A stretch of DNA of 64,000 nucleotides from Pythium myriotylum (lineage: Eukaryota > Oomycota > Peronosporomycetes > Pythiales > Pythiaceae). Shown in pieces: positions 17,023 to 28,966 of this stretch. Under the pieces are notes generated by a model, which saw nothing but the letters and a program-made list of their open reading frames with translations, was not told where the DNA came from and did no database searches. The position numbers and the translations under genes are program-made. Each line of letters begins with the position of its first letter. Positions within the stretch are counted from its first letter, which is position 1. Where the stretch lies: NCBI GenBank assembly GCA_023091665.1, contig JALJCQ010000015.1:2232001-2296000 (forward strand), given 5' to 3'.

Positions 17023-20000
17023 TTAGTGGAAGTTCTTTCTTCTGTCAATGTGGTCTAGAACATAGTCCAAAACGCTGCGGTACATCGGGTCGTTGTGTGT
17101 TTTTGCCTTACAAATCGTCATGTGGTCTGCGTCTGGTAGGACGAAGAAACTACCGATACCAGGGTTCGCTGATTCTGGCTTGACGACGATTGCAGACAGT
17201 CCAAAGCCCAACGGCGCCGGTTTCTGTTCGGCTATGCTTAGGCAGTCGATGTGTAGTTCAGCAAATGAATCGTTCAAGTTCTCGAGGCGTCGATCGTGGC
17301 TCGAGCATAAATCTTGGATTGCCGGGTGTGTGCGTAGTAGGGATCGAACTGCCTCCGAGCGTGCACCTCGCGCGAGGTCAGATCCGAAATGAGGCACGGC
17401 TAGGAAGACGACACCTTTCGTGGTGTCAGCAAGGGTTGGCAATGACTCGTGGCGCTCGCTCTCTGCCTTCGACTGAAGCAGCATTTTCTTGACGAGTAAT
17501 CCACCCATGGAATGCGTCACAAACACAACTGGGCGTGAAGTTGCTTCAACGCTATTGCGACCAACATGGGCAGCATAGAGAGCTTCGAGCATCAGCTTGG
17601 CGCGCTCCTGAAGAGTCAGTGAAGGCCAAGGGCTTGACCAACTCACCATACCAGCTTCATACCCGAGTGAAATCACTCGAGCTCGAATTCCCTGAGCCTT
17701 CAAGTCTTCATGCAGCAATATGTCTGGCCAAACATCCGTTCTCGCATCGATCGAATCGCTCATGTCGGTTCTCCAAGTCCCGAATGCATCTCCACGCAAA
17801 CCATGAACGAAGATTACATCGACGTCTGACGCTTCTGGAGCAGATACTTCACCAGTATCGGCACCGTGCGGAACTATCGGATGAACCCCTTCTGCGTAAA
17901 TTGGGATCGTTCTCTTCCCAGTTAGAGCAAGTTCTCTGTAAGCAGCCATGTTGTTCAGAGCTCGGTATAGCTGTGATCTTTCATAGGGATCATCTCGATC
18001 TTTCCAGGACTGCAATACTTCAAGAAGCTGCTGTCCAGAAGGTGATTCTTCTAACATTTGACCGACATCGAAGACTTCACCGAAGAAAGTCTTCCACAAT
18101 GGGTGTCTGAAACTGAATGGCTCAACGCCAGTACTCGACTTTGTGAAGTCAGGGGCCAAGTGAATGCCACTGCCACGTTGCTGCTGATGGTCCTCCACAG
18201 TTTTTGAGCACGCTGCCACTAGGTTTGCGACCACACGAGCACTTTGCGTCTGAAAGTCGAACCGAGAGTTGTGTGCACACTTGACCGCGAGTAGAGACAT
18301 AAGCTGCACAACACCAAAGTGGATCAGCTCGTCGGAATGCTGTTCTGCAAGAATCGCCAAGGCGGAAGCCCCCGCATCGACAACTGCTGGATTGAAAAGT
18401 ACTTGTTCGTTCCCTGGTGTGAGTTCATCTGAAACGCGTGCAATCTCTTCTACTTGCTTGATCGCCAAAATCTCTTCGCCACCAGTGACATTACGAACGT
18501 GTTGAAGCATACTTGTCAACCAAGCCTGTAATAAGTGGCGTTGAGTCTGTGTCCCACTTGCGTTGTCAGGTTCTTGCTCGACGAGGTACACGAGACTATC
18601 AATCGCATTACGCCGAATATCACGGTCACTGCTTCCTGTCCAGTGTGTCAGTATGTCAACCCAGCCAAACTCGGTACTTGCATCGTATTCGTCTGCTCCA
18701 TAGATGGGAAGGTCCATGAGGTCTTGTGTCCCTCGAAAGACTTCAGACATAGGTAACGTCCGCTTCGAGTGGAATAAGCCCGATTTTGAAGTCATCGTCT
18801 CAAGAATTGCAGTCCCACCGCTCTTGTAACTGGTACAGACATTAACAAACGCCTTGGACAAGTGCTTCTGGATTAGTGCCTGTTCCACCTGGTCATACAC
18901 GTTGGGGACGCTTGCGGCTATCTTGACCTTTTTATTCAGAATTTTGCTCCGTTTTCTCCGAGCCGGAGCTTGCACTTGTACTTCATGTAGATGGCGAGCT
19001 AGCAGGTAGAGGGTCTCCATTGTGTCGGGAGAATCTCGTACAAAATGCCGTGTTCGAGGATGGCCGCTTAGCATCCGGAGGCAATTTGCACTTGCCAGTT
19101 GTAGCCCGGAACTTGATGCAGCATCCGCCCAAGTCCGAACCAACTGCATCCACTGTTCATAGATATCTTCATGGACAGGAACAGATAGGACTTGTGAAAC
19201 CTGAATCAAAGGGCTGATCAAACCTGCCGCTCTGGATTGCAACTGCTCACTGGATCGAGGGAGCGTGGCGAGAAGTGCCGCGCATTTACGCGAAAGAACA
19301 TCATCAAGTTGGCGAGTCGAGGTGCAATCACTCAGCCGAGTTGCTGTCTGAACCATGTCTGACAAGGCAACAAGAGCAAACTAATACATCATGAAGTGTG
19401 ACGTGACTGCCTGGAGAAGAGAGTTAATGATCCAATCCGCCTTACCTCTTTAGTGGAAGACGGCATCTCGGGTGAGAGTAATCGGACATAGCACTGAATT
19501 GCTTCGCCGAACATGTCATCAAGGCGCCTTGGGGTTGAGATCGATCTTCCTGTGAAGCTTGTGGCATCCTCGGCATGGGCACTGAGGCGCTCGAATTGAA
19601 GTAGAGAGTGGCCAAGCCGAACCATGTCGCCATACCTGGGCATAGCGACATCTAGAACATGTCCCAGCGCTAAACCCAACGTGACAGTCGAAAGGTGCAC
19701 ACACGGAGCTGAAGCGGCGTCCTGTGTTGCGCTGGCCAAAGCGACTTCAAGGCACTGGCGGATTTCTGTCATCACGACACCTTTAGCCCATGAGTTCGAG
19801 CGAACAACAACCTCCTATCACACGTACTCTCAAGGAGGTCTGGATCAGTCGGCTTAGTTAGGGCAACGTAATCGACGAGAAGTTCCACGGCACCACGTTC
19901 GACCAACACGCGAATGAGACGCGCGCGGTCGTCAGGTGGACTCGACTCATCGCTCTCACTGGGTACCATAAGATCCAGCAGAATTCGAACCATTCGATCC

Positions 20001-20428
20001 AATACCGAGCCAGCGTCTTGCGTGTCGGGGTTTAATCGCCCGGTTCTCTGAATCGCATCCCACCATTGGATTCGCAACGCAGCGCGAGCATCGTCGTCCA
20101 ACTCGTCGTTTCCGCCAAAGAGATCGCGCTCAACATTTGTGTACGCGATAAAAGAAGAGCCGAGCATCCACCCTGAGCGCAGGAATAGCAACTGCCGAGT
20201 GATCGGGCTGGCGGCGACGTCGTCGGGCGAGAGACCCCAGAGCAGCCACAATGACGCTCCCGTGACCGCGAGTCTTCGCCATGTCGAGCGCAAGCGCCGT
20301 GGCGCCGGAGAGGCCGAGGATGCGCTGAACGAGCGAGCGAGTGCCGAGGCCAGACGGACGCCCGGCGGCCCACCTCCACGAGGATACCTGCGCCGGAGAG
20401 CGTGGGATCGGATCATGGTGTTGCGCAT
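17023..20428 (-). CDS. SERAC1: SERAC1-like alpha/beta-hydrolase, large mitochondrial-type form, three exons
   Basis: Exons 20428-19828, 19765-19446 and 19380-17023 (introns 62 and 65 bp) give about 1092 residues. The N-terminus is rich in Arg and Ser and is followed by a hydrophobic stretch (AVTGASLWLLWGL), like a mitochondrial presequence plus membrane anchor. A long helical region with armadillo-like character follows. The C-terminal lipase domain has DVIFVHGLRGDAFGTWR and the nucleophile elbow VTHSMGGLLVKKML with Ser931, then FLAVPHFGSDLARG and a late His in LPDADHMTICK. Human SERAC1 (about 654 residues) remodels phosphatidylglycerol at mitochondria-ER contacts. This protein is longer at the N-terminus. 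Met 1 or Met 5 could be the start. The third-exon acceptor at 19381 was chosen because it alone keeps the frame. Confidence 0.85.
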
Positions 20429-20811
20429 TGGCCCTCGATGGGCATCTCAAAAGTTAACAAGAAGTACCGTGGTATTTCTCTAGGTTGCCTCTCAAGGTTG
20501 GAGGGCATTGTCGCCAATCATCAGAATGAGGATGATTTCCCGAATCAGATGGTTTACGAGAATGTTGTTCGTGAAACCGTCTGGCAGCAGAATGAGGTTG
20601 AAGTTATGACTGGACCCTGAAACTGTCCGGTGATAGAGATGAAACCACCCGAACAAGAAAACAGAAACGGGGGAGGGGAGAAAAATGAGGAAAAGTCACT
20701 ATCACGAAGATCAGCTATTGTCACAACGGCGAACTCTACTACTTGGCGGTCGGTGGCTCTGGCCACCGAATAAATATGCGCTCACCCTAAAACTACACCA
20801 GGCCAGACCCT
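20429..20811. other. Spacer between SERAC1-like and two-repeat nuclear protein genes
   Basis: 383 bp between two minus-strand genes. It presumably holds the SERAC1 promoter and the terminator of the upstream gene. A purine-rich run (GGGGAGGGGAG) sits near 20670. No other feature is seen. Confidence 0.35.
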
Positions 20812-22478
20812 CTAGCGACGGTTCTCCTGCTGGATGGTGGCCCACTCCTGGTTCTGCTGGAGCGAGGCCCAAAACTCACGCTCGAGATGGCAGAGCTGCT
20901 CGAGAGCTTGACGCTTGGCCTCCGGATCGCACTTGCCAGCGGCAATGCGGTACCAGTGGTACTTGCGCACGTAGCCGACAAACTTCTTGCTGATCCGCAT
21001 AGGATGGCACACCAGCACTTCGGAGAGGAACTTGCGGAGAGACACGTTGCCGTGGAGAGGGAGGTAGCCGTTCTTAAAGGCTTCAATCATGGCCTTCGCG
21101 TAGTTCTCCTCCTCGACCGACCAGCGACCGCTACGAACAGCACCGTGCTGCGAGTAGTCCGAGCGCTTGAGGGTCTTGGACGATTGCTTCGGGCTCGCGG
21201 CCTCGATCTCGTCCTCGAGCGAATCCAGGTCGGCGTCATCATTCATGATGCTGTGGAGGCTGAGAGGGTTGAACTTGCGTTCCTCTGTCGATCCATCTGG
21301 GCTCTGGCAAGCACGAAGGCTGCGGAACTTCTTGCTGACCCGCATAGCTTTGCACTGCAGTGACTCCGCGATGAACTTCCGCAGGGACATGTTCGGTGGC
21401 AGCGAGACTTCTCCGTTCCGGACCTGCTGGATGAGGTTCTCAGCAAACTCCTTCTCGTCGTTCGTCCAGCGACCTTGCTTGACTGGGTTACCCATGGCCT
21501 CAGAAGGCTTGGAGCAACAAGACGGGTTCTCACTCAGGCAGATGTCATCCGGGAAGGTGCCAGTCGTGAGAACCGTCTCCCACACGTTCTTGGTGTCGAC
21601 GTAGCTTCCAGTTTGGCTGCTTACTTCGTCCTGTGAACCGTTGGGCGTAATGTGCATGTACGAAGGAGTGTTGTCCTGGTACACCGGTGTCACAGCCTCA
21701 TAGTGTTCCTGGGTGTAGGCAGCTTGTGGGGAGTGCTGATATTGATGTGCCACCGACGGCGTGGAGTAGTGGTAGGTAAGGTTAGCGTCCAGGGACAGAT
21801 TTGGGCGCGTCCTCTTGGCTGGGTGCTCCTCTTCTGAAGGGCCATTGATCAAGTAGTCAATGGAATGGAGTCGGCTCTTAATGGCAGACATGTTCTCCAG
21901 AGGAGATTGTGACTGAGTGATTGCGTCGCCGCTGAGCGAGCGCTTTCTTGTTGGATTGTGAACGTCGGACGTCGACAGAGAATGGCAGTGCTGGGCAGCT
22001 TCTAGAAGATGGGCGAGGCCAAACTGCAAGGCAGAGAACGGAATCAGTCAGCTTGTCCGTGGAGCAGCCATCCAGCCACCCAGCCACCCACTCATCCCAC
22101 GAGGCCCCAGCAGTCCTGCACGAGGCAGGCAGCTTGCTTGGACTCAACAGAGAGGAGAAAGGGGGGTTTTCCCTGTGGCGTTCGTACCTTGGGTTGCGGG
22201 TTCTCTGAGAACGAGGCCGGCGAGGACGGGGACCCATTCATGCTGAGGAACGAAGGTGAGGCTGCCGATCCCAGCGGCTTGACACCGGACGCGAAAATTT
22301 CGGGCCGAGCGAGCTCCTCTCGATGCCGGAGGCTGTGATATGCCGGTCGAGCTGCGTCGTTGGCGAGCTGGAGGCGCGGGAGCGTGATGACGGACGAGCC
22401 TGTGGGCGGCGTCGCGAGCAGCGAGGGCAGCGGGGCCGTCGTGGGCGAGCCCCGCGAGAGCATGGTGATCGCGGTCAT
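20812..22478 (-). CDS. Putative nuclear protein with two stramenopile-type GRW/SKKF repeats, two exons
   Basis: Exons 22478-22188 and 22023-20812 (164-bp GT-AG intron) give 500 residues. The N-terminal 280 residues are low-complexity, rich in Ser, Pro, Gln and His, with basic patches (TRKRSLSG, AKRTRP) that could be nuclear signals. Two related modules of about 50 residues follow, at 281-330 and 396-445. Each reads GRW(T/S)..E...A...I....NG...(L)....SLRKF..E.L.C..MR.SKKF. The modules look like a SANT/Myb-like helical unit seen in oomycete and diatom proteins. An acidic linker (DDADLDSLEDE) separates them, and a helical tail (QALEQLCHLEREFW) follows. DNA or chromatin binding is plausible but not shown. 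It faces a 2.8-kb gene-free region. Confidence 0.75.
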
Positions 22479-25319
22479 GGCGGAGCGGGCAAATCTCGAA
22501 ATGCCGAGGAACTGACTGCGCGAGAGACCGAGAACGCGTTCTCGCCCATGAGTGGCGCGGAGCCAGAAAGGACAGGCGAACGAAAAGCGATGTTGAGTTT
22601 GCTGCCGAGCGGGTTAGGAGAGGAGGAACTTAGGTGGCCCGTCTCGTGCGCGCCGTCGTCAAACCCGGCCGGGAACTGGCACGTTTGAACCTGGTCAAAC
22701 TCGGTCCCTTGCTCTGAGTCGGCGGGTCACAGACCCGGCAAGTCCTGCATAAACAGCAGCGAACCAGATAATCAGGATCACGCGGTCATCGGCCGATGAT
22801 GCAAGAGCCTCCTCTCGACCTGATGCGCCGTTCACCCACGGGTATGTATTGATACCTCGCTTTGCTCGCGTGCTCTGCTCGTTTGGTCCGAGGGCCAAAA
22901 CGACGAAAACGCCCTCTACGGCACGGCGGAAAAACCTCGTGGCTGCTGGAGCGCTGTTGAACCTCGGCATCGGTCGGTGCACGGGAAGTGCAGCAACCCT
23001 AGCCACGGCTCTACTGCAACTGAAGTTTGCATAGCCCGGGCCGGCGGGCCCCAGTGTCAACTTCAAGCGAGGGAAGTCGTCCGATCGCAAGTTCAAAGAG
23101 AGAACGAAGTTCCTTCGCTGCTTCAGATTCCGGCCGCGGCGGAAGAAACCTGTAAACGAGCCCCGAGGCGGTGGGCGGGCAGCCCCTCGCGGAGATTCGT
23201 TGGCGGCGGCGTGAGGATGAATGCGCCCGCCTGAGAAGGCGAGGGAAAACAAAAAATAAAATAGAGAGAACGGAGGGAGCTTCTGGTTTGAACCATCAGT
23301 ACGGTACTTCACTATGGTGGACGACCGGAAGCTTCCGTCGCGACACCGGATGGCGCTGTGCTTGGAGACTGCAGCAGCCAGCAAGCACCTGGACCACAGA
23401 GAGAGTTTCCTGTGGGATTGGGCTGTAGGTACAGTTTCTCGAAAAGCTCGCAATCGCAATTGGGATTAGACGGCACCGCCGCAAAACTTCAATTTGAACC
23501 TGAGGTTGTTCCTCTCAGAATCGGTTCTTCCTTCCACGGTGCCACGCTCCTGACAGCCTCCTTTCTGAGTGGCGAAGGCTTCTCGAGGGAGTTGAACCTC
23601 CGGACTGTGAAATGGCGAGCTGGCTGCCGGCACCTGCCTTCCGAGAAAGCCACGCGGCACCGAGAAAGGTCGGCCAGTCGACGACGCGACGAACACTCGG
23701 GTGGCTTCTCGATTCAGAAACCAGCACCTTCCGAAGAAGCCGGCGGTTCAACTTGAAGCCGGGGGCGGTGATTCCTAAAGTTTAGGAATCGGTGGCATAA
23801 ACGAGGATATTTCCCTGTGACAGCGGTCTAGACAACTGAATGCACTGGAGGAGGATGACCGTCTTCGTCTCGTTGCCGGCACGCTGAATCTTTTGCGTCA
23901 CCCACGTTGGGTTTCCAATCCACGTGCTGTCTGTCTCACCCACGGCCGAGAGCATGCGCATTCAGTCGGCGCCGGCACCAGTGCTGCCTGGAGCCAACCG
24001 CCGTGTTCGTCTCCACACGGTCACGCGATACTAGCCAACCAGATCGCCTCGCGCTGGCGTGCTGTTAGGCGCCCAACTTGCAGTTGCACTGACCTCGCCA
24101 CCTGGGCCTAGCCTGGCTGGCTGGTCGCATATCAGTCAGTCTCGCGTTGGCGACAGCGGAAACCTCAAGGATGCGCAGACACGTCGCCACCATCATCTGG
24201 CTGGCGCATCCGGTGGCCGCCTTTGCAAGCGCCGTTCGGCGATTCAATTTTCGATAACTTTGGCTCAACTGCAACGTGCAACAGTCTTACGATTGCGTTC
24301 GTGATCCATTCGTCCGCGGGAGAGTCCAGCATCTTCAAGCCACTCTGTCGGTTGGGACCGCATCTTCAAGTCGTGCACACGCCACTCAAAATCCGAACGA
24401 CAGTGTCCTTCAAGTCTGAATCATCAGCTGATCAGCTGGCGAGGCACGGAGGCCCGCCCCTTGCGGAACTGCAACCTGCGAAGGTGCAGAACTGCGACAG
24501 AGGACGGGGAGTGATATGGAGAAGGGCAGTGCTTGGATCCGCATCTTTCTACGCTGTTCCGGACAGATACTCAGGAGTTTCATTACCTCCCAAACTGGAC
24601 GTCCCTCTTGGCCCTCTCGGCCAGCCATTCGTAGAAGCTTGTTGGACGCAACGCCGTTCTTCAAGCTTGAATCTGGGCCAACGATCAACCATTGCAGTTC
24701 ACCCACTCCTCTTCTGAGGTTCCGGTGCCACGAACCTGAGGTTGTCTCAACCCCTGGGCTGGGGCGAATCTCTTTAGTTCAACCTCAATCAGTCGACGCT
24801 GGCGATCGTTTGCAACTGCAATCGCAAAAATCTGTGACGCTCTCTGTCACAGACGATGACGCGTGCCAACCGCTGGTCGCTCGCCGTGAGGTCTCCGCAC
24901 TTGCGACTTGCTCGTTTCAATCGGCTGTCCATAGTAGAACTAGATGTAGTCCTTGCTGTGTGGTTTCGGTCAAACCTCTGGGAGCAAGATAAACTCCGAC
25001 TCCGTCAATTGGCTGTTGCGACAGCTTCACAGACTGTCGACCCCACGCCCGAACCTATCAACCACCGGCTCTCATACACGTCCCTCACAAAATCACACCA
25101 ATAAAAGCGCGTGCCTGGTAAACGTGCCTCGCAATACTGCTCTTACTATGTGGATAGAAGACTCAGGCGCTTGATGTGCTTTTCTGCTCGTGGGGTCTGG
25201 TGATCAATATCCTCGAGAATGCTGTATCTAGCAATTATTGAGACCTATCCCAAGCTGATGAACAAAAATAGATCGGTCTCCAAGAGACCCCTCGACTTCG
25301 GGCTCGGAGTTCGCGGGCG
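22479..25319. other. Gene-poor region with no supported coding sequence
   Basis: 2.8 kb. Several frames stay open by chance (for example 22695-23459 on the minus strand) but none shows a domain or the codon use of neighbouring genes. Short words such as CTTCAAG and TTCAAC(T/C)T recur through 23.4-24.8 kb, suggesting an old, decayed repeat. One clear palindrome, GATTCCTAAA-G-TTTAGGAATC, lies at 23770-23790. The first 200 bp presumably hold the promoter of the minus-strand gene to the left. Confidence 0.4.
23770..23790. repeat. Perfect 10-bp inverted repeat with one-base centre
   Basis: GATTCCTAAA at 23770-23779 and TTTAGGAATC at 23781-23790. Function unknown; it could be a protein-binding dyad or the end of a small transposon. 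Confidence 0.6.
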
Positions 25320-25859
25320 ATGATGGCAGACACGCGTCAGGCGATTATAGACGCAGTTCCGGCGACTGAAGATGACCATGAAGGCACAACAGCCCAACGT
25401 TCACCCAGCCTTGTCGCACGATTTGCCACCGTTCGTGGTCTGGGGCTAGCGAAGCCTACACAAGTCCTGATGAGCTTGAAATCGTTTCAACAGGAAGTGT
25501 CTTCGACCATGTCTCGTTCGAAGTCACGGCCAGCATGGCACGGATACACAAAACGCTTATATGGAGATCGAATTGATTCCTATCGTCGGGCATTGAAAGT
25601 TCCAGATGAAAGCTACAGCGAAAGCTCCGATGTGTACAACCCCAAGAAGCGAGCTACGCGATTCATAAAGATTCACGAAGAAGCTGACAGCGTGAATCGC
25701 GAGTTCAACTACCGCACTCGATGCATCTTCTTTCAAAGAGAAGTCGTTGATCGACCTGTGTGTGATCTACTCGATAACCAAAAACGATACGATGAAGAAC
25801 TCGACAAAATAAACGAGGAGCTTGATGACCCAATCTCGTCTGCCACTATATCCTCGTGA
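25320..25859 (+). CDS. Hypothetical protein, 179 residues
   Basis: Not recognised. The frame opens with ATG at 25320 and has no signal peptide or membrane segment. The first 60 residues are mixed, with a Ser/Arg-rich patch (SSTMSRSKSRPAWHG). The second half is strongly charged and probably helical (KRATRFIKIHEEADSVNREF, ending DEELDKINEELDD), which could form a short coiled coil. Codon use is plain and the gene stands alone between two gene-poor stretches, so it may be a fragment or a chance frame. Its length and charge pattern argue mildly for a real gene. Confidence 0.4.
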   Translation: MMADTRQAIIDAVPATEDDHEGTTAQRSPSLVARFATVRGLGLAKPTQVLMSLKSFQQEVSSTMSRSKSRPAWHGYTKRLYGDRIDSYRRALKVPDESYSESSDVYNPKKRATRFIKIHEEADSVNREFNYRTRCIFFQREVVDRPVCDLLDNQKRYDEELDKINEELDDPISSATISS

Positions 25860-27132
25860 CCAGTTTGCTACGTCGCGCCGTTTGCTCTCCGCTCATCTGC
25901 TATGTATTGCCAAGGGGGTGAATGAAGCAAATTCATGTGAACGATCCAGGCGGTTACCCCCCCCCCCCCTAAATGCAGAACACACATCTAACTCTTATCC
26001 ACCCACTTGCCTAGTAATGAGAGACGTGGGTATCGTAATGGACACAACTGCTAGCGGTATTACATCGCAACTCAGCACAGGCCACTTGAAACAAAAGAAT
26101 TTACTCTGGAGATTCATGATGCACACTCTTGGCACAGTGTAGTGGTAATAAATCGACTAGCGTGGATATCAGGAGTCCAAGTGAATAGATTACTTTACCG
26201 ACTATCCATGACTCTATATACGCAATTCATTCCCGACTTTCATCGATACGTGCTGATCGCGTTACGACATTATATCATATGCGCCGAGGATACCAGATAG
26301 GATAGGATATCCGAGCCGAAGAGAGGGGTATCAGTGCATTTAATCGCCTCATTAAATTTTTGGCATTGACGCAGATGACAGCAGTTGGGGTCGATTCTTG
26401 TGTTCAGAGAGTTCATGTGCTGTTCTGCCAGCTGCTATGGTTAGAATAGGCTTTGAATGAGATTCTTTCTCGAATCTCATGTTGATCCACTACATAGTAG
26501 GGCCTGTGTGCCCCAACTGGTTTCTCTTGCATCACAGTGTGTGCAATAGGGTTCCTCAGGAAAGACCTCAGTGAAAACATGTTCACTAATGAAAAAGGCG
26601 CGGCTATGCACGACTGGATCCGTTCGCCCCTTCCAGTTGCATATAATTGGTGAAAATTTTAATTTTGGCCAATCAAAACACTCTTTCGGATTCGGTGACT
26701 ATCATTCACGATGATGTGTTTGTTCAGAAAGCCTCGTCACAGCAATTCGAGTACCGTATTATCACTAACTTGGCTGAACCTGGACGCCAGTGTGCACCCA
26801 TGTGAACGGTATCCTGAATCAAATCTTGCCGAAACCATCGGCACTGGTTGCATTCGACGTACAAAACCTCTACTTTTCGCCCCGATGATCTTCAGGAGTG
26901 TCGAATTTGTTTGCTTCGATCGTCATCTGTAAAAAGTGAAAAGATCCATCCTTTTGTTTCACAACTTCAAGTGTTCGATATATTAAAGTTATGGGGCTGA
27001 TTGGTAAGAAGTGGTTCTACATGGAACCATGGGACCGCGTCATCCGCGGGTGATGTGATGGAACAAGAGGGAAATCACTCGCTGAGGGCTTCATTCAGTT
27101 TTCAACGTTCCACCACGCAAGCACAACTGACT
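25860..27132. other. AT-rich region with no supported gene
   Basis: 1.27 kb of lower GC than its surroundings, with a run of C at about 25961-25970 and an inverted repeat ATGAGATTC-TTTCTC-GAATCTCAT at 26457-26480. It may be the 5' non-coding part, including a decayed LTR, of the retroelement relic that follows. No LTR copy could be matched downstream. Confidence 0.35.
26457..26480. repeat. 9-bp inverted repeat with 6-base loop
   Basis: ATGAGATTC (26457-26465) and GAATCTCAT (26472-26480) around TTTCTC. A hairpin could form in RNA. No role is evident. Confidence 0.55.
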
Positions 27133-28966
27133 ATGTCCATCAATATTGCAGAAGCGCAGTCCCGCGTCCCAAAGTGGCGCCAGTGGCTAGAGTTCCTCGA
27201 GAAATTCAAAAGCCATCCTGATTTTATCTACTTGGAGCGCTAGGGTAGAGGTGCAGACCGAGTAATGAAGCAACTACTTGAAGTGTTGTGTCCGCAAGAT
27301 GCCAAGCGCTTGGACACAATCGTAAAAGAAAACGAGGGTGGCTCAATTCGAGGAAGCATTCAACGCGCTATCGAGGCTCTCACGGATCAGTATTGCCCTA
27401 CCGGGATCCACGACAAACTCCGACGCGAAATGGAGGAGTTGTTCAAGCACCAAGATATGACCGTCCATGAGTACACGCGCGAGTTTCGCCATCTCTACTC
27501 ATTGTATTCCTTGGTGCCGACACCTCCTACGCGACCACTCACACCCTCGGAGATAAGCCATCTATACAGTGTTGGGATGGCGCGCGAGTGGCAAGAGCAA
27601 GCAACCAGAGACGGAAAGGTCGAAGCAACCGTTGGCGAGCTTGAGTCGTTGTTCAAGCACTTGGAGCGGACCGAACAGGCCGAGGACTATCATCGCCAGA
27701 AATTGCGACGACGAGGTCATCTCGATACGATTAAACGCGAGTGCAATTACTGCCGCGAGCATACCTATGGTCACGGTTACAAGACTCATTCGGATGACCG
27801 ATGCTATCGCAATCCAAGCAACACACACTGCTATAGACAACCCCGTGCTGCCCCTCGCGGGAAGTACACTGCGGTATTTGGTCCCGTGAAAGATGAACCA
27901 CCTCAGGATGAATCTTGCTCTGCCCGACAGTGTAACCCCGAGACTTCTGAACGAAACTCAGAAAATGCACCGGTTCTGCCTTCACACCAAAATCATGGTA
28001 AAGATTCGGAGAGTAACGACCCAAAAGCTGCAGAATTGGAAACATTTGAGAGTGCCAATGTTGGCATAACTAATCAGCCTCAGCGTTGCGAAGACCACAA
28101 ATCATCAAACGACAGGATCTTCTCCGCGTGTTCAGAAAATTTACCTCATGCACCTCTCATGAAGCCGTGCGAGCCACAAGAACTGACTGAGTCATTGCCA
28201 AGACCATGGGTGGATGTTTTTCTGTCTCTTGTCGGCCCTTTTGGACAAACGGACTGGTGCGTTTTAGCGATCGTAGACGCGGCAACTCAGTTCGTCGCTT
28301 TAAGTGTCCTGGCCGAGTGCTCAAGTGAAGAAGTTACTCGAGCAGTCGGTCAAGAGTGGCTCTCGCGATATCCGTGGCCGTTGCGCTTCATTTATTCAAA
28401 CCGGGTTCCAGCGTATGACCCAGATTGCTCAACGCTGAAGTCACACGCCCCCAACAATGGCTGTCTTCCTCGAGTCGAGCCTGCTCCATCAAACATGATG
28501 AGCATGCTACTCCTCCAACTCTACATCATCATTGAGATGAAGGTGATCGACCTGCAACCACAGTCCCAGACGGACTGGGATAACCTTGTTTGCGTCGTGC
28601 GTTTGCTCATACAAACGGCTAGACCTTTCGCCTTGCCCTCCAATACTACGGATAGCGGCTCGAGCAAAGAAGTGAACACACCAGAAACCATCCCGTCCAA
28701 GCTAATTGAGGTGCCGTTGAATAAGAATGATTCGACGCAGGTGACGGGTCCACCTGATGTTGACCAAAGCTTCAATGCAACCCACCCAGGAGGGTTCGGG
28801 CCGGACGACTTTGTGTTTATCACTTACGGAGATGCAAAAGGCTGTCGCAGGAAATCTCGGCGTGAACCGAGTGGAGGCAGTGCGCGATAATGGCACCGTT
28901 GTGGTTGACAAGGGCAAGTATATGGAACAAATCCACGCAAAGAGGCTGAAACGCGTGCTATGCTGA
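27133..28966 (+). pseudogene. Gypsy-like retroelement relic: Gag with zinc finger joined to a dead integrase-like domain
   Basis: One frame runs from ATG 27133 to 28890 apart from a single TAG at 27241-27243. The longest uninterrupted stretch is 541 codons (27265 on). Its first 190 residues resemble Ty3/Gypsy Gag (FKHQDMTVHEYTREFRHLY) and end in a CCHC-like cluster (CNYC...H...C). After an acidic linker comes an integrase-core-like segment (RPWVDVFLSLVGPF, CVLAIVDAATQFVAL, RFIYSNRVPAYDPD). The first catalytic Asp appears replaced by Ser and the second by Asn (SNR for SDR). Protease, reverse transcriptase and RNase H are missing. Past 28840 the post-integrase part (DNGTVVVDKGKYMEQIHAKR) lies in another frame up to 28966. 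It is an internally deleted element, unless domesticated. Confidence 0.65.

Noticed and set aside
22695..23459. 254-codon open frame on the minus strand
   Set aside because: No recognisable domain, composition unlike neighbouring genes, and it lies in a region with other chance open frames. It may be a relic but is not supportable as a gene.
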